DNA from: Halorubrum sp. CBA1229
Lineage (GTDB): Archaea; Halobacteriota; Halobacteria; Halobacteriales; Haloferacaceae
Assembly: GCF_003721435.2 (NCBI RefSeq)
Contig: NZ_CP054585.1
Coordinates: 1,302,001-1,366,000, forward strand
DNA length: 64,000 nt
Reading direction: 5' to 3'
Shown here: in pieces, positions 26,571-34,699 of the stretch
Layout: each line of letters starts with the position of its first letter
Position numbering within the stretch: position 1 is the stretch's first letter
Made by a program: the position numbers and the translations under genes
The notes under the pieces: model-generated
What the model was told of the DNA's origin: nothing
The model's database searches: none
Seen by the model: the letters and a program-made list of their open reading frames with translations, nothing else

Positions 26571-26848
26571 CTTCCGGGACCGAGCGGCGCCGCGCAGCGC
26601 CGACAGTAGTCGAAACCCGGCTCGTTGGCCGCCCCGCACCGGGGACACGTCGCGGTCGGGTCGTCCGAGTCGTCTGGCGGTCCCGGCCCGTACTCCTCGG
26701 TGTACTTCTCCACCTCTCCGGTCCGGCGGCGTCGACGGAGGTCGAGCCCCTCCCGGACGATCCCGCGAAGCACGTGGAGTCCGGCCCCTAACGCGACGAG
26801 CAGCAGCGCCCCCGTAACGGCGAGGTAGACCGTCCCGAGGTCGATCAC
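26567..26848 (-). CDS. small membrane protein with C-terminal zinc ribbon
   Basis: The 93-residue protein has one N-terminal transmembrane helix (VYLAVTGALLLVALGAGLHV), a basic stretch (LDLRRRRRTGE) that should lie in the cytoplasm, and a C-terminal zinc ribbon CPRCGAANEPGFDYCRRC with the CxxC-x10-CxxC layout. Similar short proteins are common in haloarchaea (DUF7577-like, from memory). Function unknown; it may recruit a partner to the membrane. Confidence 0.75.
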   Translation of the reverse strand: MIDLGTVYLAVTGALLLVALGAGLHVLRGIVREGLDLRRRRRTGEVEKYTEEYGPGPPDDSDDPTATCPRCGAANEPGFDYCRRCAAPLGPGS

Positions 26849-26923
26849 GCGAGACCTACGGGCCGGAACCTTAGGAATTGTGGGGTGATCGCACGGGACA
26901 AGGTCGACGCCGACGACCGCGAG

Positions 26924-27439
26924 TCAGTACCGCAGCGTGGCGTCGAGGATGCCGGCGGTCTGACCGACGCCGACGACCGCGAGCCCGAGCACGGTCCACG
27001 TCGCCGACGGCGCGACCGCGACGGCGACCGCGCCGGCGACGCAGCACGCGACGCCGACGGCGTAGATCCGGGCGCCCGCCTCGACCCGGCGCGCGGTGTA
27101 CGCGAACCCGGCGGCTGGGAGGAGCGCCCAGCCGAACAGCGAGAGCGCCAGGAGGGCGTCGGCCGGGAGGCCGGCGTCGCCGCCGCGAAGGAGGAAGCCG
27201 GCGACGCCCGCGAGCGTCACGGGCGTGCCCGTTACGATCACGAGCTTCCACGCCCGGAGCACGCCGTCCGCCATGTCGCGCCACGAGGCGACGACGAACG
27301 CGACGAGCAGGGCGCTCATGACGACGTGTGCGACGAACAGGGCGCGCGTCGAGACGACGCCGATCACCGTCGCGGCGGCGACGGTCCAGGCGGCGGGGAC
27401 GAGCAGCGCCGGGCCGTTCTCCCTGAGCGACCGGAACAC
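26924..27439 (-). CDS. integral membrane protein of unknown function
   Basis: The 171-residue protein has five or six hydrophobic segments, for example PALLVPAAWTVAAATVIGVV, ALFVAHVVMSALLVAFVV and TPVTLAGVAGFLL. The best start is the GTG at 27439, giving MFRSLRENG before the first membrane helix; a TATA-like TTATAAATG lies about 25 bases upstream on this strand. I do not recognise a family and no catalytic residues stand out. Confidence 0.68.
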   Translation of the reverse strand: MFRSLRENGPALLVPAAWTVAAATVIGVVSTRALFVAHVVMSALLVAFVVASWRDMADGVLRAWKLVIVTGTPVTLAGVAGFLLRGGDAGLPADALLALSLFGWALLPAAGFAYTARRVEAGARIYAVGVACCVAGAVAVAVAPSATWTVLGLAVVGVGQTAGILDATLRY

Positions 27440-27655
27440 GTCGAGGCGATCGCGGCGGGCGCTTATAAATGTCGCTCCGCTGACGGAGACCGACCGAGGA
27501 ACCGACGGATCGGTCGGTGGGACGCGTCGAATCCGCGTGTACGGTCAGCGATCGTCGCAGGAACCGCCTAGAAAGAAATACGAACGTTCGCCTACACCCG
27601 TGGTAACTGTACACTCGCAATCCTTATCACCTGACGGGGCGTCCGTTAGGATGCA

Positions 27656-27850
27656 ATGGCGACCGGAAAGGTTGATTTCTTCAACGACACTGGCGGCTAC
27701 GGATTTATTGAGACTGACGACGCTGACGACGACGTGTTCTTCCACATGGAAGACGTCGAAGGGCCGGACCTCGAAGAGGGCCAGGAGCTCGAGTTCGATA
27801 TCGAGTCCTCGCCCAAGGGGCCGCGCGCGTCCAACGTCGTTCGGCAGTAA
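27656..27850 (+). CDS. cspA: cold-shock domain protein
   Basis: The 64-residue protein is a single OB-fold with RNP1 GYGFIE (14-19) and RNP2 VFFHM (27-31), the nucleic-acid-binding strands of the cold-shock family. It lacks lysines common in bacterial CspA and carries an acidic loop DDADDD, as expected for a halophile. It acts as an RNA chaperone or antiterminator. A TATA-like CTTATCA lies about 30 bases upstream and the leader is short. A probable terminator hairpin lies 72 bases after the stop. Confidence 0.95.
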   Translation: MATGKVDFFNDTGGYGFIETDDADDDVFFHMEDVEGPDLEEGQELEFDIESSPKGPRASNVVRQ

Positions 27851-27921
27851 GCCGATCCGATAAGGTGGGTCGGTCCGGCTGACGCCGAACGCGACTCTGA
27901 CACGCGACAACGAGACTTCTG

Positions 27922-27957
27922 CCCGCTCCGGACGTTCGTCCGGCGCGGGTTTGTATT
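27922..27957 (+). terminator. hairpin with T-rich tail after the cold-shock gene
   Basis: CCCGC (27922) pairs with GCGGG (27945-27949) and CCGGAC (27928) with GTCCGG (27938) around a GTTC tetraloop, followed by TTTGTATT. Archaeal termination mainly needs the T-rich run; the hairpin may protect the 3' end. Confidence 0.5.
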
Positions 27958-28119
27958 ACGACACCGAGCGTCGCCGCCGCCGGTCGGTCCGGCCGGTGAC
28001 GACGAGCGGCGGCGGTCGATGATGAAGAGCGATTGCGAACGCAGTGACGACGTGGAGCGACGAACAGTGACGCTGGGCGTCCTCGATTTATGAGCCGAGA
28101 GCGGCCGGCGACGGCCGAG

Positions 28120-28434
28120 TCAGATGTGTTGGCCGAAGAGCCCCCGGCCCTTCGTCACCTCGACGTCGCCCTCGACCTTCGTCTGACACGCGAGGCGGAC
28201 GTCGTGGCTCGGGTGGTGCGGCGGGAACCAGAGGCGGGCCTTCTCCTTTTTTCCCGGCTCGCTCACCTCGCCCTCGACCTGGACCGCACAGGAGCCGCAC
28301 GACCCCGCGCCCCGGCAGTTGAGCTGTTTCATCTTGCCGTTGTACACGGAGAGGCCGGCCTCGGCCAACACGTCGCGCAACACGTCGCCCTTCTCGCACT
28401 CGATCTCCTCGCCCTGATAGGATACGGTAGGCAT
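28120..28434 (-). CDS. 2Fe-2S ferredoxin
   Basis: The 104-residue protein is a plant-type ferredoxin fold with Cys residues in NCRGAGSCGSC and a fourth in RLACQTK, which bind a [2Fe-2S] cluster. It would carry electrons in the cytoplasm; the redox partners are not evident nearby. ATG at 28434 is chosen since the domain (MPTVSYQGEEIECEKGD) starts there; an upstream in-frame start adds ten unlike residues. It is divergent from the acidic zinc-ribbon gene. Confidence 0.9.
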   Translation of the reverse strand: MPTVSYQGEEIECEKGDVLRDVLAEAGLSVYNGKMKQLNCRGAGSCGSCAVQVEGEVSEPGKKEKARLWFPPHHPSHDVRLACQTKVEGDVEVTKGRGLFGQHI

Positions 28435-28604
28435 GTCGGTGAACGATACAGCGGCGATCCACAAAGAGTCTGTGTCCGCGGCGCCCGGGAGTCGGACCCG
28501 GGGTCGATCCCGCGTTGAGACGGACGCGCGCGGAGACGGACGTGCGCCGGGCGTCTGACGGCGGACGGGGCGTTTTTTACCTTCGGCACCGCAGGACGGA
28601 CATA

Positions 28605-29786
28605 ATGGGACTCAGGTGTCTGCTCGGGCACGACTTCGGCGAGCCCGAACTGCGACGCGAGCGCGAGGAGGACGGGGACGAGGTCGTCACGACCGTCACC
28701 GAGGTGAAGACCTGCGCTCGCTGTGGCGAGACGCAGGTCGTGAGCGAGAACACCGAGGTCACGACGATGGAGCAACTGGCCGACGAGGCCGCCGCGGGCG
28801 CCGAAGGCGCCGAGGCGTCGGGCCCCGACCCGACCGCGACTGGGCCGAACGTCGGCGGCGACCGCGCCGCGGCAGGCGAGGGCGAACCGGGCGTCGGCTC
28901 GCCGGTCGACGCGTCGGCGGACGCCGAGCCGGCCCGTACCGACTCGACAGTAGACGCGACCACCGACGGCGACGTCGACGACGCCGTGATCATCGACGAC
29001 GACCCGACCGCGCCGGGCGACGGCCGGTCCGAAGACGGGGTCGAGGCCGCGAGCGCGGGCGACGGACCCGCGGTCGACGCCGAGGGCGACGGCGCCGCGG
29101 CGGACGCGACGGCCGACGAGACCGCCGACGGCGACGACGACGGCGCGGAGCTCCTCGAATCGGGACCGGACGACGAGGCGGGCTCGCTCGGGGGCGGCGA
29201 GGAGTACGCGGAGTACCCCGAGGCCGAGTCCGCGGAGTCGCCGGCGGACGACGAGCGGGACGCCGAGACGGACGACGGCGTGATCCTCGACGAGGAGGAC
29301 GAGCCGGCGGCCGACCGCGAGCGCGGGGCGTGGCCGGAGGTCGACGAGGCGGACGACGCCGGGGCGGAGACGACGCCGTGGCCCGACCAGCGCGGGGACG
29401 ACGAGGGGTTCAGCGCGGAGGTCGGCGAGGGCGGCGCGGGCGACGTCGAGTTCGGCGGCGGCCTCACTCCCGAATCGGCCGGTCCGGCCGCGGAAGACGG
29501 GGCCGCGGAAGACGGGGACGCCGAGTACGTCGAGGCGCCGGAGCGGGACGCCGACGAGGTCGACGGAACGGTCGAGCCGCGGGACACGGAGGCGGAACCG
29601 GCCGACACGGGGACGGGGATCACCCGCGCCGAGAGCCCCGACCTCCAGACGTCGACCTCGGAGGCGGCGACGGAGTACCACTGTCCCGAGTGCGGGATGA
29701 CCCGCGAGGCCGACGGCAACTCCATGCGGGCGGGCGACATCTGTCCCGAGTGCAAGCGCGGCTACGTCACCGAACGCCCGATCTGA
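28605..29786 (+). CDS. acidic protein with zinc ribbons at both ends (DUF7093-like)
   Basis: The 393-residue protein starts MGLRCLLGHDFGEPELRRER and has a first Cys pair CARC near residue 37, then about 300 residues of Asp/Glu/Ala/Gly-rich sequence with no predicted fold, then a C-terminal zinc ribbon CPECGMTREADGNSMRAG followed by CPEC. Two metal-binding knobs joined by a long acidic tether is the visible design. From memory the N-terminal part resembles haloarchaeal DUF7093. The role is unknown; it may tether nucleic-acid or protein partners. ATG at 28605 follows a T-rich TATA-like GTTTTTTACC. Confidence 0.75.
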   Translation: MGLRCLLGHDFGEPELRREREEDGDEVVTTVTEVKTCARCGETQVVSENTEVTTMEQLADEAAAGAEGAEASGPDPTATGPNVGGDRAAAGEGEPGVGSPVDASADAEPARTDSTVDATTDGDVDDAVIIDDDPTAPGDGRSEDGVEAASAGDGPAVDAEGDGAAADATADETADGDDDGAELLESGPDDEAGSLGGGEEYAEYPEAESAESPADDERDAETDDGVILDEEDEPAADRERGAWPEVDEADDAGAETTPWPDQRGDDEGFSAEVGEGGAGDVEFGGGLTPESAGPAAEDGAAEDGDAEYVEAPERDADEVDGTVEPRDTEAEPADTGTGITRAESPDLQTSTSEAATEYHCPECGMTREADGNSMRAGDICPECKRGYVTERPI

Positions 29787-29866
29787 TCGGTGCCGGAGGG
29801 GTCTCGGAACGGCCTGAAGACCCCGTGACGAAACTGGTTTACGCCCCCCTGTCGAACGGTCGCGGC

Positions 29867-30250
29867 ATGAAGGAGTACAAGATGCGCCGCGGCGAGCATC
29901 TGGACGACCGCATGCCCGACCTGAAGGGCTCCATCGAGGAGTACTTCGGCGAGGTCTCCGGCACGGAGGAGTGGCAGGGCCACGAGCTGTACGTCGTCGA
30001 GGACCCCGACAACCCGGTCTTCGAGCGGATCGTGGCGGGCGCCGCGGAGTACGGCAGCAAGAAGGACAAGCTCGCGGTCCACTTCGAGGAGCGACCGGCC
30101 GAGGACGTCATCGCCGAGGGGAACGCCGACGCCGCCGCCGACGCGGTCGACGCGAAAAACGAATTCCTGCTGGAGGCGACGGGCCGCGACGCGAAGTCCC
30201 GGCGCGACTCGCTGAAGCGCGAGGTCGAGGACGAGGCGCCCGACTACTGA
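29867..30250 (+). CDS. small conserved archaeal protein (DUF5611-like)
   Basis: The 127-residue protein opens MKEYKMRRGEHLDDRMPDL, then KGSIEEYFGEVSGTEEWQG and strands HELYVVEDPDNPVFERIVAG. From memory this matches DUF5611, a small alpha/beta family of archaea without known function. The C-terminal 50 residues are Ala/Asp/Lys-rich helix. ATG at 29867 is favoured over an in-frame GTG 42 bases upstream because MKEYKMRRGE is the family start as I recall it. It lies 80 bases after the zinc-ribbon gene on the same strand. Confidence 0.78.
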   Translation: MKEYKMRRGEHLDDRMPDLKGSIEEYFGEVSGTEEWQGHELYVVEDPDNPVFERIVAGAAEYGSKKDKLAVHFEERPAEDVIAEGNADAAADAVDAKNEFLLEATGRDAKSRRDSLKREVEDEAPDY

Positions 30251-30314
30251 GGCGGATCCGCTCTCTCACGAACCGAGTCCCGTCTCCCCGCAACCCGGAT
30301 CCCGTCCCCCGCCG

Positions 30315-30908
30315 CTATTTATACGACGGGTCGTTCTCGCGGACGAGCGCGCCCCGGTCGTCGACCGCGGTGACCGAGCAGTTGTCGGCCGACAGCTCCG
30401 TGAGCGACCGCACGACCGAGAGGTCTCGGCGCTCGCCGGCGACGAGCCGGATCGGGTTCACGTGCGTGACGGCGACGACCGTCTCGTCGCGGGCGCGGAA
30501 GTCGGCGGCTGCGTCGAGGACGCGCTCGCGGACGGCGAGCCAGCTCTCGCCGCTCTCGGGCGCGCGTTCGGCCGCGTCCCGCCCGTTCTCCAGCAGGTCG
30601 AACGCGGGGAAGCGCTCGAAGAAGTCGCCCGAGGCGAGCCCCTGAAAGACGCCGAAGTCGCGCTCGCGGAGCCGCGGGTCGGTCTCGAGCTCGACCCCGG
30701 CCGCCGCGGCGATCGGCTCGGCGGTCTCGACGGTCCGCGCGAGGTCGGAGGCGACGACCGCGTCGATAGCGTGGCGCTCCGCGAGCGCGTCGGCGACCCG
30801 GTCGGCCTCCGCGCGCCCGCTCTCGGAGAGGCCGACGGGCGCCCACCCCTGTATCCGGCCGAGCTCGTTCCACTCGGTCGTCCCGTGTCTGACGAACAGC
30901 GTGTTCAC
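30315..30908 (-). CDS. histidine phosphatase family protein (phosphoglycerate-mutase-like)
   Basis: The 197-residue protein has the phosphohistidine motif RHGTTEWN (Arg7-His8-Gly9), Glu in RERDFGVFQGL, and the second catalytic His in VAVTHVNPIR. These define the histidine phosphatase superfamily, acting on sugar phosphates, alpha-ribazole phosphate or other small esters. CobC-like or broad-specificity activity is possible; the only cobalamin gene in the window (cbiE) is far away. ATG at 30908 is the natural start. Confidence 0.9.
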   Translation of the reverse strand: MNTLFVRHGTTEWNELGRIQGWAPVGLSESGRAEADRVADALAERHAIDAVVASDLARTVETAEPIAAAAGVELETDPRLRERDFGVFQGLASGDFFERFPAFDLLENGRDAAERAPESGESWLAVRERVLDAAADFRARDETVVAVTHVNPIRLVAGERRDLSVVRSLTELSADNCSVTAVDDRGALVRENDPSYK

Positions 30909-30959
30909 GGCCGAGAGTCGGGAGCGCGCGGCAAGGACCTTTCGTCATTAGGGGGTCCG

Positions 30960-33185
30960 TCAGCGTTCGAGCGACCGCGTCAGCGCGAAGACGAACAGCG
31001 CGATGAGGAACGCCCCGACGAACCCCTCGAGGGTGGCGGCGAGCCGGACCGCCAGGTCGGACTGCTCCGTGCCGCCGCCGAGGATCAGCGCGACGAACGA
31101 CTCGAGGCTCAGGAGTCCGTACCCGACGAGGCCGCCGTACGGAGGGTCAGGGAGCAACACGGCGAACACCCCCGCGAAGACGAGCACGACGCCGCCGGAG
31201 AACGTGAGCACCCTCCCGGGGCGCTCGCCGTAGCCCGAGCTGAGGGCGAACAGCAGGTTTGAGACGTAGTCGAACCCGGCGCCGAGACGCTCCCGAGGCG
31301 GGCTCCCGGCGCGGGCCGCCGCCCGATAGACGCGGCGGCGCTGGAGCATCTCGTTCCGGAAGAACCGCGAGGCGGCGTTGGTGTCCCCGACGCGGTTCGC
31401 ACCGTTACGCGCGAGCACGTACGTGGTAACCAGCGTCTCGGCGTCCGGGAGCTCCGCGTCGACGTCGGCGATGGCGCCGGCGATCGCGCTCTGTAGGTCC
31501 CCTCGGACGACCGCGCTTCCGGGGTCGTCAGCGGGGTACGCGTCGGGAGCGGCCCTCCGGAGGACGTCGCGGACCGCGGGGTCGCTGAGAGCGACGACGG
31601 CGTCGGGGGTGGAGTCCGTCGTCGACCCGGAGTCCGAGTTCGCCGCCGCGAGACCGCGAACGAGGCCCACCCGACCGCTCTCCCGCGAGTCGAACGGGTC
31701 CGGCAGAGCGGATTCACGGAGTGACTCGGACCCTCGGTCGACCGCGGCGAAGTCGGTGTGAGCCCCGATGAGGGACGTGACCGCGGCGGCGGGATCGTCG
31801 GCGTCGAGCTCGTCTTCGAAGCCCTCGAACGTCGCTACCGCCGCGAGGAGATCGTCCGCGAGCGCCATCGCGTCCGCGGCCGAGGAGGCCGTCGCGAGGG
31901 CGCGGTAGCCGGAACCGTTGATCGCCTCCGAGACCTCGTGGATCCGCCAGTCGGCCGCCTCGAAGGCGTCGCGGTTTCGGCCGAAGACGAACCCGTCGAA
32001 CGTCGTCTCGACGAGGTGGAGGCGGTCGACGGAGCCGCCGTTCGTCCCGAGTCGGACGTCGCCGAGGGTGGCGTTCCGGAGGTCGTACACGACGGGATCG
32101 CTCGCGGTCGGCTGCGAGAGCGAGCCGGCGTCGACGGTCACGTCGCGCAGTCGCACGACCGGGAACTCCTCGTCGACGGGAGACGTCCTGTCGCGGAGCC
32201 GCGGCGTGCAGTTCAGTCCGCCCGCGACCGCGGTCCCAGAGAGGTCGAGACAGCCGCCGACGACCGGACCGGGAAGGGTACCGTCCCGCGGCTCCGCGAG
32301 GTCCGCGTCGCCGCCGATCCGCCCGTTTCGGACCGAGAGGTTCCCCTCCACGTTCACCGGACCGAGCGTCGTCGACTCGTCGTCGACGCCGCCGAGCCAG
32401 AGCGAGTCGTCGAGGTCGACGGCGTCGAGTCGGAGGTCGCCGCCGACGTAGAGGTCGTTCAACAGGAGCGCGCCGCGGCTCCGAAGGTGTTCGAGGACCA
32501 CGTGCGAGCGCACTTCGGTGAGCCGGAGCGTGAGCTCCGAGGTGTTCGCGTGGTGGCGCTCGCCCCGGAGCGTGAGACCCGGACAGTAGAGTCGCCCCTC
32601 GACCGCGCCGTATTTAAATTCGAACCGTCCGTCGACGACGCACTCCGTCGCTTCGACGTCGCCCTTCACGACCGCGTCAGTGAGCACGAGCCGTCCGCCG
32701 ACGCGCGCGTCGTCGAGCGTCAGCGCGCCGAGAACTGTGTCTCGGAGCAGGCAGTCACCGTCGACGACGCACTCCGTCGCGTCGACGGTCTCGATCCGCG
32801 ACCCGCCGAGGTCGAGATCCGCCTCGATCCGCGCGTCGCGACAGCTGAACGCTCTGATCCGAGCGCCGCGGAGGTCGAGCGGGAGCGTGTCGCGGCGCTC
32901 GATCAGCTCGTCCGAGAGGTCGAGTGTCGGGAGTCGGGCCCCGACGAACCGCTTGCGCTCGCGGGCGAAGCGCCGCTCGTCGAGGTCGACCGCGAACGGG
33001 TCGTCTTCCGGCGTCGCGGAGAGGGAGTCGAGGACCTCGGCGGCGGCCTCACCCTCGGAGAGCGCCTCGGGGTCGTGAAACTCGCAGCGGTTGCCGCCGT
33101 CGACGGTCTTTCGCGGGCAACGCCAGTCGTCGTCGAGATCGCCGGGAATGGCGGCGGCGGCGGCGGTGTACACGCACCGTGACAT
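30960..33185 (-). CDS. beta-helix (pentapeptide/bactofilin-like) protein fused to a two-helix membrane pore-like domain
   Basis: The 741-residue protein has three parts. Residues 1-40 carry a zinc-like set Cys4, Cys23, Cys34, His37 (WRCPRK, RCEFHDPE). Residues about 85-400 are short strands with repeated turns such as LDLGGSRIETVDATECVVDG and GGRLVLTDAVVKGDVEATEC, typical of a right-handed beta-helix. The last 120 residues have two clear transmembrane helices (VLTFSGGVVLVFAGVFAVLL and GFVGAFLIALFVFAL) around a re-entrant-looking segment LLSLESFVALILGGG, like ion-channel-2 pores but without the TVGYG filter. It resembles haloarchaeal pentapeptide/ion-channel proteins; ion selectivity cannot be stated. 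A TATA-like TTTATGTA precedes ATG 33185. Confidence 0.75.
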   Translation of the reverse strand: MSRCVYTAAAAAIPGDLDDDWRCPRKTVDGGNRCEFHDPEALSEGEAAAEVLDSLSATPEDDPFAVDLDERRFARERKRFVGARLPTLDLSDELIERRDTLPLDLRGARIRAFSCRDARIEADLDLGGSRIETVDATECVVDGDCLLRDTVLGALTLDDARVGGRLVLTDAVVKGDVEATECVVDGRFEFKYGAVEGRLYCPGLTLRGERHHANTSELTLRLTEVRSHVVLEHLRSRGALLLNDLYVGGDLRLDAVDLDDSLWLGGVDDESTTLGPVNVEGNLSVRNGRIGGDADLAEPRDGTLPGPVVGGCLDLSGTAVAGGLNCTPRLRDRTSPVDEEFPVVRLRDVTVDAGSLSQPTASDPVVYDLRNATLGDVRLGTNGGSVDRLHLVETTFDGFVFGRNRDAFEAADWRIHEVSEAINGSGYRALATASSAADAMALADDLLAAVATFEGFEDELDADDPAAAVTSLIGAHTDFAAVDRGSESLRESALPDPFDSRESGRVGLVRGLAAANSDSGSTTDSTPDAVVALSDPAVRDVLRRAAPDAYPADDPGSAVVRGDLQSAIAGAIADVDAELPDAETLVTTYVLARNGANRVGDTNAASRFFRNEMLQRRRVYRAAARAGSPPRERLGAGFDYVSNLLFALSSGYGERPGRVLTFSGGVVLVFAGVFAVLLPDPPYGGLVGYGLLSLESFVALILGGGTEQSDLAVRLAATLEGFVGAFLIALFVFALTRSLER

Positions 33186-33282
33186 GGGCGAAAGAGTCGG
33201 ACGCGATACATAAACGATCGGCAGTCGGTGCGACCGCCCACCGACGATAGGCTATTGACGGACCGCCGGGTAGGGGAACCGA

Positions 33283-34095
33283 ATGCGCCAGGACCCGATC
33301 CCGACCGCGGTCGCCGACCGGCTGTCGGCCGCGGCCCGTCGCCTCCGGGACGCCCGCCGGACCGCGCTCGACCGCGTCGCCGTCGCGGAGACGGAGTGGG
33401 AGTACGCGGACCGGACGTGGTCGTGGCCGGCCGGCGAGGCGATGACTTACTTCCGCGAGCTCGCGCCGGGCGAACGCGAGGTCCTCGACGGGCTGATCGC
33501 GGATCTGGACGGCCTCGGCGAGGCGGAGAGCGCGGACGGTCCCCGGGCGGACTCGGGAGCCGAGATCGTCGGGATCGGGACGGGCCGCGTCGCCGTCGCG
33601 ATCCCGGGGTCAGCTCGCGAGGGCGAGTCCGAATCGGCCGATGCCGACCCTCTCGTCGCGAAGCTGGCGCGGTACGGTCCCTCGGCCGAGATGGGCGACG
33701 GTCGCCCGCAGAACCGCCGGGAGCGACGGATCTGGTCGGCGGTCGAGTCGCACCCGTTCCTCCCGGTTCTCGACGACGGGTCCGGCGGGGACTGGATCGC
33801 CATGCCCCGGGCGGACGTGCCCCCGGACGAGCCCGTGCGGGAGGAGGCGCTCGAGCGCGTGCGGGCCGCCCTGGCGCCGCACCGCGACCGGTTCCACTTC
33901 GACGAGCTCAAGCCGGAGAACGTCGGCGCCTACCGCGGTCGGTACTGGATCGTCGACTACGGCCGACCGGCCGGCGACCCGCTGTTCGTCGATCCGCCGG
34001 GGGAGCCGTCCGAGACCGACCCGAACGCGAACGACCCGACCGAGACCGACCCGAACGCGAGCGAGAACCCTCAGGATCGATCGCACAAAAGTTAA
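33283..34095 (+). CDS. compact protein-kinase-like protein
   Basis: I do not recognise a named family, but the 270-residue protein shows kinase-like elements in order. A glycine-rich loop GIGTGRVAVAI sits at 97-107, VAK with Lys127 after a short loop, Glu147 in RRERRIW as a possible alpha-C glutamate, MPRAD as a hinge-like segment, FDELKPENV at 206-214 as a catalytic loop, and IVDYGR (223-228) as DFG. The catalytic loop reads D-E-L-K-P-E-N where kinases have D-L-K-P-E-N, so the catalytic Asp is shifted by one or replaced by Glu208. The C-lobe after DYG is nearly absent and ends in a repeat of TDPNAN-type residues. Active kinase, small-molecule kinase or pseudokinase are all open. Confidence 0.6.
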   Translation: MRQDPIPTAVADRLSAAARRLRDARRTALDRVAVAETEWEYADRTWSWPAGEAMTYFRELAPGEREVLDGLIADLDGLGEAESADGPRADSGAEIVGIGTGRVAVAIPGSAREGESESADADPLVAKLARYGPSAEMGDGRPQNRRERRIWSAVESHPFLPVLDDGSGGDWIAMPRADVPPDEPVREEALERVRAALAPHRDRFHFDELKPENVGAYRGRYWIVDYGRPAGDPLFVDPPGEPSETDPNANDPTETDPNASENPQDRSHKS

Positions 34096-34152
34096 TTCAG
34101 AACTGAGTTAAAACTTCGACACTCTTAAGCCGACAGGGCGCGAAGTAGAGGT

Positions 34153-34611
34153 ATGAGCATAGAAACGGTGTTACTGGCGGTCGGAACCGAAGACGAGACG
34201 CAAACCGAACAGATCGCGCGGGAGGCGATCGCGGTCGCCGGGCCCACGGGCGCGGAGGTCGTGTTGACCCACGTGTTCACCGACGAGGAGTTCGACGGCA
34301 TCCGCTCGAAGCTCGGCGTCGACGATTCGAGCGAGGGATCGACCCCGGACGCGGTCGCCGAGCGACACACGACGACGCGGGCGCTCGCGAAGGCCCTCGA
34401 CGAGGCCGGCGTCGACTACTCGATCCGCGGCGCGGTTGGCGACCACGCCGACGAGGTCGTCGGGGTCGCCTCGGCCGTCGAAGCCGACCGCGTGGTGGTC
34501 GGAGGCCGGCGCCGGTCGCCGACCGGCAAGGCCGTCTTCGGCAGCGTCGCGCAGGAGGTCATCCTCTCGTCGCCGTGCCCGGTGACCTTCGTGCGGGACG
34601 CCGCCGCCTGA
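34153..34611 (+). CDS. universal stress protein, UspA family
   Basis: The 152-residue protein has the UspA fold with opening VLLAVGTEDETQTEQIAREA and the ATP-binding loop GGRRRSPTGKAVFGSVAQEV near the end, followed by SSPCPVTFV. The GxxxxxxGxxxGS pattern suggests the nucleotide-binding branch. It likely acts in stress adaptation; haloarchaea have many paralogues. A TATA-like CTTAAGCC lies about 30 bases before the ATG at 34153. Confidence 0.93.
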   Translation: MSIETVLLAVGTEDETQTEQIAREAIAVAGPTGAEVVLTHVFTDEEFDGIRSKLGVDDSSEGSTPDAVAERHTTTRALAKALDEAGVDYSIRGAVGDHADEVVGVASAVEADRVVVGGRRRSPTGKAVFGSVAQEVILSSPCPVTFVRDAAA

Positions 34612-34699
34612 GCGATCGGCGCGCCCTCCCGTCGCCGGTCGCGGCGAATCGACTCGGGAAGCGTCCCGCTTAAGTGATACCGGTTCGCGGTTTTACCCG

